A DNA stretch of 64,000 nucleotides. Origin: Variovorax sp. Root318D1. GTDB taxonomy: Bacteria > Pseudomonadota > Gammaproteobacteria > Burkholderiales > Burkholderiaceae_C. How positions within the stretch are numbered: position 1 is the stretch's first letter; each line of letters starts with the position of its first letter. The position numbers and the translations under genes are program-made. The notes below the pieces were generated by a model. It had not been told where the DNA came from. It worked only from the letters and a program-made list of their open reading frames with translations, and made no database searches. The DNA lies in the NCBI RefSeq assembly GCF_001424835.1, contig NZ_LMCQ01000024.1, positions 150,204-214,203 of the forward strand, written 5' to 3'. Below, one piece after another: positions 52,022-60,657 of the stretch.

Positions 52022-53128
52022 CTAGATTCGCATCGGCATCACGACATATTTGAAGGATGCGTTCTCGGGGATGGTCAAAAGGGCGGAGCTGTTGGAGTCG
52101 GCCAGGTCCAGCTTGACCATGTCCTGGTCCATGTTGGACAGGGCGTCGATCAGGTAGGTCACGTTGAAGCCGATTTCGATGGCGTCGCCGCCGTAGTCGA
52201 TGTCGAGCTCGTCCTGCGCTTCTTCCTGCTCGGCGTTGTTCGATGCGATGCGCAGCGTGCCCGGCTCGATGTTCAGGCGCACGCCCTTGAACTTCTCGCT
52301 CGTCAGGATGGCGGTGCGCTGCAGGCTGGCCAGAAGTGGGGCGCGACCGAGCGTGACGCTGTTCTTGTGGTTCTTGGGAATCACGCGGTTGTAGTCGGGG
52401 AACTTGCCCTCGACCAGCTTGGTGACGAACTCCATGCCGCCAAAGCTGAACTTGGCCTGGTTGTTGGCAAACTGCATCTCGATGGCGCCTTCGGCGTCCG
52501 ACAGCAGGCGCTGCATTTCGAGCACGGTCTTGCGCGGAAGAATGACTTCCTGGCGCGGCACTTCGACGTCAAGCGTCGCCGACGAAAAAGCCAGGCGGTG
52601 CCCGTCGGTGGCCACCAGGCTCAGCTGTTTGCCTTCGGCGACGAACAGGATGCCATTCAGGTAGTAGCGGATGTCGTGCACGGCCATGGCAAACGAGACC
52701 TGCGAGAGCAGGTCTTTCAGCGTTTTTTGCGGCACGCTGAACACGGGGCCGAAGTTGGCGGCCTCTTGCACCAGCGGAAAGTCTTCGGCCGGCAGCGACT
52801 GCAGCGTGAAGCGGCTCTTGCCGCCCTTGAGCACCAGCTTGCTCGCGTTCGATTCGAGGCTCACGGTCTGGTCGGCCGGCATGGTGCGCAAGATGTCGAT
52901 GAGCTTGCGCGCGCCGATGGTGGTGGTGAAGTTGCCTTCATCGCCGCCGAGTTCGGCCGTGGTGCGGATCTGGATCTCGAGATCGCTGGTGGTCAGCTGC
53001 AGCTGTCCGCCGGTCTTGCGGATCAGCACATTGGCGAGGATCGGCAGCGTATGGCGCCGTTCCACGATGCCCGCCACCGATTGCAGTGCGGCGAGGACTT
53101 TGTCTTGGGTTGCCTTCAAAACGATCAT
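52022..53128 (-). CDS. dnaN: DNA polymerase III beta subunit (sliding clamp)
   Basis: DnaN (368 aa) forms the ring-shaped processivity clamp that tethers DNA polymerase III. Three-fold repeated clamp domains are implied by length, and the C-terminus SFKYVVMPMRI is the clamp signature. It lies 89 bp after dnaA and 134 bp before gyrB. Confidence 0.99.
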   Translation of the reverse strand: MIVLKATQDKVLAALQSVAGIVERRHTLPILANVLIRKTGGQLQLTTSDLEIQIRTTAELGGDEGNFTTTIGARKLIDILRTMPADQTVSLESNASKLVLKGGKSRFTLQSLPAEDFPLVQEAANFGPVFSVPQKTLKDLLSQVSFAMAVHDIRYYLNGILFVAEGKQLSLVATDGHRLAFSSATLDVEVPRQEVILPRKTVLEMQRLLSDAEGAIEMQFANNQAKFSFGGMEFVTKLVEGKFPDYNRVIPKNHKNSVTLGRAPLLASLQRTAILTSEKFKGVRLNIEPGTLRIASNNAEQEEAQDELDIDYGGDAIEIGFNVTYLIDALSNMDQDMVKLDLADSNSSALLTIPENASFKYVVMPMRI

Positions 53129-53217
53129 GTCTTCTTCCTCTTCTCTTATCTCTTTGAATCCGCTTGTAAGACGCCATTCTCCGCTGTTGCGAGGCGCATT
53201 CCTGATGACATTCGAGG

Positions 53218-54597
53218 TCAGCCCTTGAGCGTTTGCTCGAGCACGTGCAGTTGCTGGTTGAGTTCGGTGAGCTGCTGGCGCTCGCCCGAAATCTTGCGCA
53301 CCGCATGCAACACCGTGGTGTGGTCGCGACCGCCGAACAGCTCGCCGATCTCGGGCAGGCTCTTCTGCGTGAGCTCCTTGGCCAGGTACATGGCAATTTG
53401 CCGCGGCCGGGCAATGCTGGCGGGGCGCTTCTTGCTGTACATGTCGGCGACTTTGATCTTGTAGTAGTCGGCCACCGTCTTCTGGATGTTTTCGACCGAA
53501 ATCTGCCGATTCTGGATCGACAGCAGATCGCGCAGAGCCTCGCGCGCCAGGGCAATCGAGATTTCTTTTTGATTGAAGCGGGAGTACGCCAGGATCTTGC
53601 GCAGCGCGCCTTCAAGCTCGCGCACGTTGGAGCGCACGTTCTTGGCGACGAAGAAGGCCACTTCTTCCGGCATTTCGGCCGATTCGGCGCGCGCCTTGTT
53701 GATCAGGATGGCCACGCGCATTTCGAGCTCGGGCGGTTCGATGGCGACGGTGAGGCCCGAATCGAAGCGCGAGACCAGCCGCTCGTGGATGTCGGCCAGG
53801 CCCTTGGGATAGGTGTCGCTGGTCATCACGATGTGCGACTTCTTGGCGAGCAGCGCTTCGAACGCATTGAAGAATTCTTCCTGCGTGCGATCTTTGTTGG
53901 CGAAGAACTGCACATCGTCGATCAGGAGCAGATCGAGCGAGTGGTAGCGTTCTTTGAACTCGTCGAAAGTCTTGCGCTGGTAGGCCTTGACCACATCCGA
54001 GACGAACTGCTCGGCGTGGATGTAGAGAACTTTGGAGTCGGGACGGTCTGCGAGCAGCCGGTTACCCACAGCGTGCATCAGGTGGGTCTTGCCCAGGCCG
54101 ACGCCGCCATAGATGAACAGCGGGTTGTACAGGTGGCCCGGCATGCCGGCCACGTGCATGGCCGCGGCGCGCGCCATGCGGTTGGCCGTACCCTCCACCA
54201 GGGTGTCGAAAGTCAGGCCCGAATTGAGGCGGTTCTTGAAGCCTGCCGCAGCCGGCTCTTCGCCGGGGCCGGCCACGTCGCGCGGCACATCGGTTTCGGC
54301 CAGAACGGCCACGGGTGACGAGCGCACGGGCGCCTCGCGCGGAGCGAGCGCTAACTCAACCGCCACGGGCTGGCCGTACATCTTCTCGGCCATGGCGGCA
54401 ATCTTGCCGGCGTACTGGGCCCGGATCCAGTCGAGCTTGAAGCGGTTGGCAACGAACACCGTCATGCGCGAAAGGTCGTCAGCGACCTGCGCCGTCAGGG
54501 GCTTGATCCAGGTGTTGAATTGCTGCTCGGACAGCTCCTGCGCGAGCTGGTCGACACAGGCCTGCCAGAGGCTCTCACCGATGCCGTCAGTCGACAT
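53218..54597 (-). CDS. dnaA: Chromosomal replication initiator protein DnaA
   Basis: DnaA (459 aa) binds DnaA boxes and opens oriC. N-terminal domain I starts MSTDGIGESLWQACVDQL. The AAA+ domain has Walker A GGVGLGKTHLMHAVG, Walker B LLLIDDVQFFANK and sensor motifs. Domain IV ends with the DNA-binding GGRDHTTVLHAVRKI. Its leader contains DnaA boxes at 54648 and 54698, suitable for autoregulation. Confidence 0.99.
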   Translation of the reverse strand: MSTDGIGESLWQACVDQLAQELSEQQFNTWIKPLTAQVADDLSRMTVFVANRFKLDWIRAQYAGKIAAMAEKMYGQPVAVELALAPREAPVRSSPVAVLAETDVPRDVAGPGEEPAAAGFKNRLNSGLTFDTLVEGTANRMARAAAMHVAGMPGHLYNPLFIYGGVGLGKTHLMHAVGNRLLADRPDSKVLYIHAEQFVSDVVKAYQRKTFDEFKERYHSLDLLLIDDVQFFANKDRTQEEFFNAFEALLAKKSHIVMTSDTYPKGLADIHERLVSRFDSGLTVAIEPPELEMRVAILINKARAESAEMPEEVAFFVAKNVRSNVRELEGALRKILAYSRFNQKEISIALAREALRDLLSIQNRQISVENIQKTVADYYKIKVADMYSKKRPASIARPRQIAMYLAKELTQKSLPEIGELFGGRDHTTVLHAVRKISGERQQLTELNQQLHVLEQTLKG

Positions 54598-54697
54598 GGG
54601 TGCTTGAAAAAGTGGTGTGTCCCTCGTCCATTTTTTGGTATATGTATTGTGGATATTCTCTGCTGCAAGGCGGTCCGCATTCTAACTTGTCAAAACC

Positions 54698-54706
54698 TTA
54701 TCCACA
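54698..54706 (+). promoter_or_regulatory. DnaA box (perfect) upstream of dnaA
   Basis: TTATCCACA exact consensus, about 100 bp upstream of the dnaA ATG; a near-match TGTGGATAT lies at 54648-54656. Confidence 0.75.
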
Positions 54707-54749
54707 TGCCCGCATGCGCCCGGCAAAGGCCCGCAAAGTTGCTCGGCGT

Positions 54750-54778
54750 TTGGTGATGGCCCGAATGTTTGCGATAAT
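54750..54778 (+). promoter_or_regulatory. Sigma-70-type promoter for rpmH-rnpA-yidD-yidC
   Basis: -35 TTGGTG (54750-54755), exactly 17 bp spacer, -10 GATAAT (54773-54778). It would give a leader of about 130 bases before the rpmH ATG. Confidence 0.7.
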
Positions 54779-54918
54779 TGCGGGTTTCCCTGAAAACCTC
54801 ATTGCGTCTTTCGGGGGTCATCCGAAAAACGCTCCCAGCGCCCGCATGTCCGATATGGCCTTCATGGCTTCATAGAAGGACGGCGTGCATATCGGGGGAA
54901 TCAGCAGGAAATCTCATC

Positions 54919-55053
54919 ATGAAACGCACTTACCAAGCTTCCAAAGTCCGCCGCGCCCGTACCCACGGCTTTCTGGTCCGTATGAAGACCCGCGGCGGCC
55001 GCGCCGTCATCAACGCACGTCGCGCCAAGGGCCGCAAGCGCCTGGCCGTCTGA
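54919..55053 (+). CDS. rpmH: 50S ribosomal protein L34
   Basis: A 44-residue, very basic protein, MKRTYQASKVRRARTHGF... ending GRKRLAV, the canonical L34 of the large ribosomal subunit. It heads the conserved rightward series rpmH-rnpA-yidD-yidC-mnmE. ATG 54919. Confidence 0.99.
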   Translation: MKRTYQASKVRRARTHGFLVRMKTRGGRAVINARRAKGRKRLAV

Positions 55054-55151
55054 CGGCAGTTCTGCCGTTGCCAGCCGCCGAGCCGCCAGCGCCAGCTTTC
55101 GCCGCCAGTTCTTCTGGCCCGACCAGCGACAACGCAAGCGGCCCGGCTCCC

Positions 55152-55547
55152 ATGCAGCGGCTCAAGACCCGCGCGCAGTTTCAGGCCGTCCTCGCAGGTG
55201 CCACCGTGGCGCGCACTGCTCATTTCGCATTGCATCGCTGCGCGCTCGATTCGTCGAGCGCGCAGCCCTTGTTCGCGTCCGACGACGTCTGGCTGGGCGC
55301 TATGGTGCCCAAGCGCTGGGCGCGCCGTGCGGTCACGCGCAACGCCATCAAGCGTCAGATCTATACCGTGAGCGCCGCACCCGATGTGGGCTTGCCCCGT
55401 GCGGCGCACGTGGTGCGGCTGCGCGCGGGATTTGACCGCAAGGAATTCGTGAGCGCCTCCTCGGACAAGCTCAAGGCCGCCGTGCGCGCCGAGCTCCAGC
55501 AACTGCTGGCGCGGGCCGCGCGTACTTCCGCACCTTCGTCATCATGA
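55152..55547 (+). CDS. rnpA: Ribonuclease P protein component
   Basis: RnpA (131 aa) is the protein cofactor of RNase P, processing tRNA 5' ends. The RNR motif segment reads RNAIKRQIYTV. ATG 55152 (MQRLKTRAQF) is used; upstream in-frame sequence could extend it but is low-complexity. It overlaps yidD by ATGA. Confidence 0.95.
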   Translation: MQRLKTRAQFQAVLAGATVARTAHFALHRCALDSSSAQPLFASDDVWLGAMVPKRWARRAVTRNAIKRQIYTVSAAPDVGLPRAAHVVRLRAGFDRKEFVSASSDKLKAAVRAELQQLLARAARTSAPSSS

Positions 55548-55831
55548 AGCGCCTGCTGATCGGCCTCGTGAAGGGCTATCGCCTGCTGCTGAGCCCCTGG
55601 CTCGGGCAGTCGTGCCGCTTCGAGCCGACCTGCTCCGTCTATTCGATCGAGGCGCTCGAAGTCCACGGCGCTCTCAAGGGCAGCTATCTCACCCTGCACC
55701 GCATCGTGCGCTGCCAACCCTGGTGCCAGGGCGGGCACGATCCGGTTCCACCGAAATCACGGCGTCGCACTGGCAAGCCAGGCTCGCTGTTTTCGTCTCT
55801 TCTCTCCTCCGACAAGAAGTCTTCGTCATGA
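55544..55831 (+). CDS. yidD: Membrane protein insertion efficiency factor YidD
   Basis: A 95-residue protein with the family signature LLLSPWLGQSCRFEPTCSVYSIEAL...RCQPWCQGGHDPVP, with its conserved Cys residues. It aids insertion of inner-membrane proteins. The stop overlaps yidC by ATGA, and the gene overlaps rnpA, so all three are coupled. Confidence 0.96.
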   Translation: MKRLLIGLVKGYRLLLSPWLGQSCRFEPTCSVYSIEALEVHGALKGSYLTLHRIVRCQPWCQGGHDPVPPKSRRRTGKPGSLFSSLLSSDKKSSS

Positions 55832-57513
55832 ACGATATACGCCGCACGATCCTGTGGGTGATTTTTGGTTTCTCGCTGGTGCTGCTGTGGGACCAATGGC
55901 AGGTCTTCAACGGCAACAAGCCCACCTTCCTGCCGTCGAGCAAGCCGGCTGCCGTGGCCTCCGCCCCGGCGGGCAGCACGCCGGCCGGCAGCAACGGCGT
56001 GCCGACCGCGTCCACCGCCGGCGGCAGCGCAGCCGCCGTGCCGACGCAAGCCGCGCCGGTCGCACCGCGTGAGCAGGTCAGCGTGACCACCGACCTGTTC
56101 AAGGCGGTGATCGACAGCGAAGGCGCCACGGTCAACTACCTCGAACTGCTGAAGTACGAAGAGGCCGACCGAACCAAGCACGTCGTCCTGTTCGAGAACG
56201 ACTCGCCGGCCACGCGCTACATAGCGCAGACCGGATTGCTGAGCCAGACCGGTGAGCCGTTTCCCAACCACCTGACGCCGATGACGCCGAAGGCCGGTCC
56301 GCGCGCGATGGCCGAAGGCCAGAACACGCTTGAGGTGAGCTTCGAAAGCGCACCCTCGGGCGGTTTGAAGTACGTCAAGACCTACGTGTTCAAGCGCGGC
56401 GACTACACCATCGGCGTGCGCCACGAAGTCGTCAACGTGAGCGACCAGCCGCGCGACGCACAGCTCTACATGCAGCTGCTGCGCCACGGCACGGTGGCCG
56501 CCGGCACGATGTTCGGCACCAACACCTTCACCGGCCCCGCGGCGTACACCAACGAGAAGAAGTTCCACAAGCTCGACTTCTCGGACATTGCCAAGGCCAA
56601 GGTCGAGCCGCCGCCGCCTGCCAACGACGGCTGGATTGCCATGGTGCAGCATTACTTCGTGTCGGCCTGGCTGCTCAAGGGCGACCCGGCCAGCGAACAG
56701 CTCAAGCGCGAATTCCGCGTGAAGGACCTGGGCGGCAACCTCTTCACCGTGGCCATGGTGGCCACGCTGCCGAAGATCGCCCCGGGCCAGACGCAGGTGG
56801 TCAACAGCGCGCTATTTGCCGGCCCCGAAGAAGAAAAGAAGCTCGAAGCCATCGCACCCGGCCTGGACCTGGTCAAGGACTACGGCATCTTCGCGATCAT
56901 CTCCAAGCCCCTGTACTGGCTGCTGAACGAGCTGCATGAAATCCTGGGCAACTGGGGCTGGGCCATTGTGGCGCTGGTGGTGCTGCTGAAGGCGGCCTTC
57001 TACTGGCTCAACGCCAAGGCCTACGCCAGCATGGCCAAGATGAAGGCCATCAACCCCAAGATCATGGAAATGCGTGAGCGGCTGAAGGACAAGCCGCAAG
57101 AAATGCAGCAGGAGATGATGCGCATCTACAAGACCGAGAAGGTCAACCCGATGGGTGGATGCTTCCCGATCGTGATCCAGATCCCGGTGTTCATTGCGCT
57201 CTACTGGGTGCTGCTGTCGTCGGTCGAAATGCGCCACGCACCGTGGATCGGCTGGATCACCGACCTGTCGGCACCCGATCCCTGGTACATCCTGCCGGTC
57301 GTGATGACGCTCACTTCGCTGTTCCAGACCTGGCTCAACCCGACGCCGCCCGATCCGATGCAGGCCAAGCTGATGTGGATCATGCCGCTCGCGTTCAGCG
57401 TGATGTTCATCTTCTTCCCGGCTGGCCTGGTGCTGTACTGGATCACGAACAACGTGCTGTCGATCGCTCAGCAGTGGTTCATCAACAAGCGGCTGGGCGT
57501 GCTGGGCAAGTAA
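55828..57513 (+). CDS. yidC: Membrane protein insertase YidC
   Basis: YidC (561 aa) inserts and folds inner-membrane proteins with or without Sec. TM1 near residues 6-22 (RRTILWVIFGFSLVLLWDQW), a large periplasmic P1 domain, then the conserved TM2-TM6 core (LLNELHEILGNWGWAIVALVVLLKAAFYW, MGGCFPIVIQIPVFIALYWVLL) and the positively charged end. Start ATG 55828 overlaps the yidD stop. Confidence 0.98.
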   Translation: MNDIRRTILWVIFGFSLVLLWDQWQVFNGNKPTFLPSSKPAAVASAPAGSTPAGSNGVPTASTAGGSAAAVPTQAAPVAPREQVSVTTDLFKAVIDSEGATVNYLELLKYEEADRTKHVVLFENDSPATRYIAQTGLLSQTGEPFPNHLTPMTPKAGPRAMAEGQNTLEVSFESAPSGGLKYVKTYVFKRGDYTIGVRHEVVNVSDQPRDAQLYMQLLRHGTVAAGTMFGTNTFTGPAAYTNEKKFHKLDFSDIAKAKVEPPPPANDGWIAMVQHYFVSAWLLKGDPASEQLKREFRVKDLGGNLFTVAMVATLPKIAPGQTQVVNSALFAGPEEEKKLEAIAPGLDLVKDYGIFAIISKPLYWLLNELHEILGNWGWAIVALVVLLKAAFYWLNAKAYASMAKMKAINPKIMEMRERLKDKPQEMQQEMMRIYKTEKVNPMGGCFPIVIQIPVFIALYWVLLSSVEMRHAPWIGWITDLSAPDPWYILPVVMTLTSLFQTWLNPTPPDPMQAKLMWIMPLAFSVMFIFFPAGLVLYWITNNVLSIAQQWFINKRLGVLGK

Positions 57514-57537
57514 GCCGAGCAGTCTCCGCTACCCATG

Positions 57538-57568
57538 CAAAGGGCCGCATCCGCGGCCCTTTGCCTTT
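57538..57568 (+). terminator. Rho-independent terminator after yidC
   Basis: An 11 bp stem CAAAGGGCCGC / GCGGCCCTTTG with a 4-base loop ATCC, followed by CCTTTTT. It separates yidC from mnmE. Confidence 0.9.
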
Positions 57569-57590
57569 TTGCTGAAAGAATCGTGCTTCC

Positions 57591-59000
57591 ATGACCTTCG
57601 CCCGCACCACCGATCCCATCGTCGCCGTCGCCACCGCCTCGGGGCGCGGCGCCGTGGGCATCGTGCGGGTGTCCGGCGCCCGGCTTGCGCCGCTGATCGA
57701 AGCCCTCTGCGGCCGGCCGCTGAAGCCGCGCGAAGCCACCTATCTCCCGTTCCGCGACGCGGCCGGTGAACCGGTCGACCATGGGCTGGCGATCCACTTT
57801 CCATCGCCCCATTCGTTCACCGGCGAGGACGTGCTCGAGCTGCAAGCCCACGGTGGAACGGTGGTGCTGCAGCTTTTGCTGGCACGCTGCCTCGAAGCCG
57901 CCGCCGAGCCCGATCCGGTCACCGGTCGCCCTCGCCTCGCCGGCTTGCGCGTGGCCGAGCCGGGCGAGTTCAGCCAGCGAGCCTTTCTCAACGGCAAGAT
58001 CGACCTGGCCCAGGCCGAGGCCATTGCCGACCTGATCGACGCCAGCACCGAGGCGGCCGCACGCAGCGCTGGACGATCGCTTTCGGGCGCCTTCTCGCGC
58101 GAGATCCACACGCTGCGCGATGCGTTGATCCATCTGCGCATGCTGGTCGAGGCCACGCTCGATTTTCCCGAGGAGGAGATCGACTTTCTCCAGAAAGCCG
58201 ACGCGGCTGGGCAGCTCGTGAAATTGCAGACGCAATTGGCGGCGGTGCAGCAGCGCGCGAAACAGGGGGCACTGCTGCGCGAGGGCATCAAGGTGGTGAT
58301 CGCAGGCCAGCCCAATGCAGGCAAGAGCTCGCTCCTCAATGCGCTGGCCGGCGCCGAACTGGCCATCGTGAGCGCGGTGCCGGGCACCACGCGCGACGTG
58401 GTCTCGCAGACCATCCAGATTCACGGCGTGCCGCTGCACGTGGCCGACACGGCGGGCCTGCGCGAAAGCAGCGACGAGGTCGAGCAGATCGGCGTTGCAC
58501 GCGCCTGGGGCCAGATCGAGAGCGCCGACGCGGTACTCTTCCTGCACGACCTGACGCGTGCGAACCTGTCCGATTACGCCGCGGCCGATGCCGAAATCTT
58601 GCGCGGGCTTCGTCAGAAGCTGCCCGTGAGCGTGCCCGTGCTCGATGTGTGGAACAAGCAGGACGCCGCGCCAGCGTCGAACGCGAATCATGGCATCGTC
58701 CTGTCCGCCAAGACCGGCCTCGGTATCGAGCCGCTGCGCGAGCAGCTGCTGGCCATGGCCGGTTGGCAGGCCGTGCCCGAGGGCGTCTACCTGGCGCGCG
58801 CGCGCCACGTGCAGGCGCTGGCCCGGGTCGAGACGCACTTGGCGCTGGCCGCGAGCCACCTGGCGGCACAGGCGCAATTGCTCGATCTGCTGGCCGAGGA
58901 ACTGCGCCTGGCGCAGAACGCGCTGAACGAAATCACCGGCGAATTCGGCGCCGACGACTTGCTGGGGGTCATCTTTTCGCGCTTCTGTATCGGCAAATAG
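57591..59000 (+). CDS. mnmE: tRNA uridine-5-carboxymethylaminomethyl synthesis GTPase MnmE
   Basis: MnmE (469 aa) works with MnmG in cmnm5U34 tRNA modification. The N-terminal THF-binding domain begins TDPIVAVATASGRGAVGIVRVSG, the G domain has G1 GQPNAGKSSLLNALA and G3 DTAGLRES, and the C-terminus is the conserved FCIGK with its Cys. ATG 57591. Confidence 0.98.
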   Translation: MTFARTTDPIVAVATASGRGAVGIVRVSGARLAPLIEALCGRPLKPREATYLPFRDAAGEPVDHGLAIHFPSPHSFTGEDVLELQAHGGTVVLQLLLARCLEAAAEPDPVTGRPRLAGLRVAEPGEFSQRAFLNGKIDLAQAEAIADLIDASTEAAARSAGRSLSGAFSREIHTLRDALIHLRMLVEATLDFPEEEIDFLQKADAAGQLVKLQTQLAAVQQRAKQGALLREGIKVVIAGQPNAGKSSLLNALAGAELAIVSAVPGTTRDVVSQTIQIHGVPLHVADTAGLRESSDEVEQIGVARAWGQIESADAVLFLHDLTRANLSDYAAADAEILRGLRQKLPVSVPVLDVWNKQDAAPASNANHGIVLSAKTGLGIEPLREQLLAMAGWQAVPEGVYLARARHVQALARVETHLALAASHLAAQAQLLDLLAEELRLAQNALNEITGEFGADDLLGVIFSRFCIGK

Positions 59001-59090
59001 AGACAGCCAACCCGAAAAACGTAAAGAGTTGTAGCCGAAAACCGCGCCCTTCGCGGATACTCCGGCACAGATGCGGGGGTTGAGAAAAGC

Positions 59091-59552
59091 ATGTCCATCC
59101 AGAACCTGAGCCGCGCCATCGCGGAAAACAACAGCAACGACGCCTTTGTGCTGACGTTGAACGTACAACAGTGGGAAACGCTGGCGGGCTATCTGCAGCC
59201 CATCGCGACCGGCGTTGGCGACGTTCTCATCGAGCAAGGCACGCATGATCGCTCGGTGTACTTTCTCGAGAGCGGCGCCATCAGCGTGCACCGAGTGAGC
59301 AGCAAGGAACAGATGAAGCTGGCCGTGCTCATGCCCGGGTCGGTGGTGGGCGAAGGCTCCTTTTTCTCGCGCGAGCCGCATTCGGCCAACGTGGTGGTTA
59401 CCGGCGCGGGCCGGGTATGGCGCCTCACCGCGGTCCGTTTCCTGGAAATGTCGAATCGGCAGCCCAACCTCGCGCTCGAGCTCTCCATGGGTCTTGGCGC
59501 GGTGATCGCCAAGCGCATGGCGCACAGGTCCAAGCGCGTCGCAGTCACCTGA
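59091..59552 (+). CDS. Cyclic-nucleotide-binding-domain protein without DNA-binding domain
   Basis: A 153-residue protein with a CAP_ED/cNMP-binding beta-roll (GDVLIEQGTHDRSVYFLESGAISVHRV, LMPGSVVGEGSFFSREPHSANVVV). It lacks the HTH that Crp/Fnr regulators have. Its role may be sensing or partner binding. It follows mnmE by 90 bp, but no operon link is evident. Confidence 0.8.
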   Translation: MSIQNLSRAIAENNSNDAFVLTLNVQQWETLAGYLQPIATGVGDVLIEQGTHDRSVYFLESGAISVHRVSSKEQMKLAVLMPGSVVGEGSFFSREPHSANVVVTGAGRVWRLTAVRFLEMSNRQPNLALELSMGLGAVIAKRMAHRSKRVAVT

Positions 59553-59656
59553 GCACTCCATCCGGCCATTCCGCCTCGCACGCAAACCGTGGCTCGCAGC
59601 ACGCCGCGGTTCGCTCCCGAAAAAATCGTTCGTCCGTTCCCTAGAAGTCAGTCGCA

Positions 59657-60595
59657 ATGGCCTTGATCTGTCCGGTCTGCAGCATGGAAAACCGCGAGGG
59701 CGCGAACTTCTGCAAGAGCTGCGGCGGCAAGCTGGCGCCTGCCGCGCCGACGCCGATTCCGCCACCTCCCGGTCCTCGTAGCCGGTCGGAGCGCGAGTGG
59801 GCCGCCACGGCGCCGGCGCAACTGCGCGCACCCACGATTCCCGGCGGGCTCTTCGAATCCGGCATGCAGGCCGCATTCACGGCGCCGTCCGGGGGCGCCG
59901 CAACGCTGGCGGATGAGAGGACCCTCATTGCCGCGCTGGTCCGCTTGAGGCGCCCGCCTTCGCCGCCGCGGGAACCCCGGGCAAGGAAGTCTTCCACGCC
60001 CAGGGCGCCGCGGCCGCCCCGTGCCGAGCCCCGGAAGCCCTGGCACTCGCGCGGCTTCTGGCTCTGGTTGTTGCTGCTGGCGGTGGGGCTCGTCATGGTC
60101 GTTGCGGGCTGGCGCGGCTACGGAGCGGACCAGCCCGACGAAGGAGTCGAAATCGCCAAACCCGCGCCGCTCGCCGTGCCGCCCGTGCCATCGAGCGCGC
60201 CGCCGGCGGCAATGCCCGAACCCCTGCGTGTAGAGCCGCCGGCCGCGGAAATCACACCGCACGATGCGGCGGCAATCACCGCCCCTGCCGCCAACCTCAA
60301 ACCATCGCCCACAGCCGTGAGCAAGTCTCGCAAGCCCGCACCCGCGGCACCGTCGCAGGCCGGAGCGGCTGAGTCCGTGCCGGCGGCAACCGCTGCGGCG
60401 CCGACGCCGTCCCAGGCACCCTCGGCGCCCACCGACCCGCTGGCAATCTGCGGCGACCGCAACTTCATCGCGAAGGCCCAGTGCATGGCCGCTCAGTGCC
60501 TCAAGCCGGAATTCAAGCCGCATGCGCAATGCGAAACGGTTCGCCGGCAGCAGCGCATCGACGAAGAAAAGCGCAATCCCACGCTGATCAACTAG
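59657..60595 (+). CDS. Zinc-ribbon membrane protein of unknown function
   Basis: A 312-residue protein with an N-terminal zinc ribbon (ICPVCSMENREGANFCKSCGG, two CxxC pairs), a Pro/Arg-rich disordered linker, one TM helix (about residues 133-153), an Ala/Pro-rich spacer and a C-terminal Cys-containing domain (ICGDRNFIAKAQCMAAQCLKPEFKPHAQCE). The latter resembles C-terminal domains in other Burkholderiales proteins. Function unknown. Confidence 0.75.
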   Translation: MALICPVCSMENREGANFCKSCGGKLAPAAPTPIPPPPGPRSRSEREWAATAPAQLRAPTIPGGLFESGMQAAFTAPSGGAATLADERTLIAALVRLRRPPSPPREPRARKSSTPRAPRPPRAEPRKPWHSRGFWLWLLLLAVGLVMVVAGWRGYGADQPDEGVEIAKPAPLAVPPVPSSAPPAAMPEPLRVEPPAAEITPHDAAAITAPAANLKPSPTAVSKSRKPAPAAPSQAGAAESVPAATAAAPTPSQAPSAPTDPLAICGDRNFIAKAQCMAAQCLKPEFKPHAQCETVRRQQRIDEEKRNPTLIN

Positions 60596-60657
60596 ATCGA
60601 GCGTCCGCGGCAGGCTGCCGCACACTCCGCGCGCCTTCGTCGCCCAGGCCGCAGTGC

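Larger units (their letters stand above)
54598..54918. other. dnaA-rpmH divergent region (promoters, DnaA boxes)
   Basis: A 321 bp non-coding gap between divergent dnaA and rpmH. It contains a perfect DnaA box (54698-54706), a one-mismatch box in opposite orientation (54648-54656), a T-rich stretch (54631-54637) and a strong rpmH promoter. In many bacteria this gap holds oriC; only two good boxes are seen here, so it may be origin, dnaA autoregulatory region, or both. Confidence 0.65.

Noticed and set aside
57468..59876. Long open frame opposite mnmE and its downstream gene
   Set aside because: mnmE on the plus strand is certain; the antisense product has no recognisable motif.
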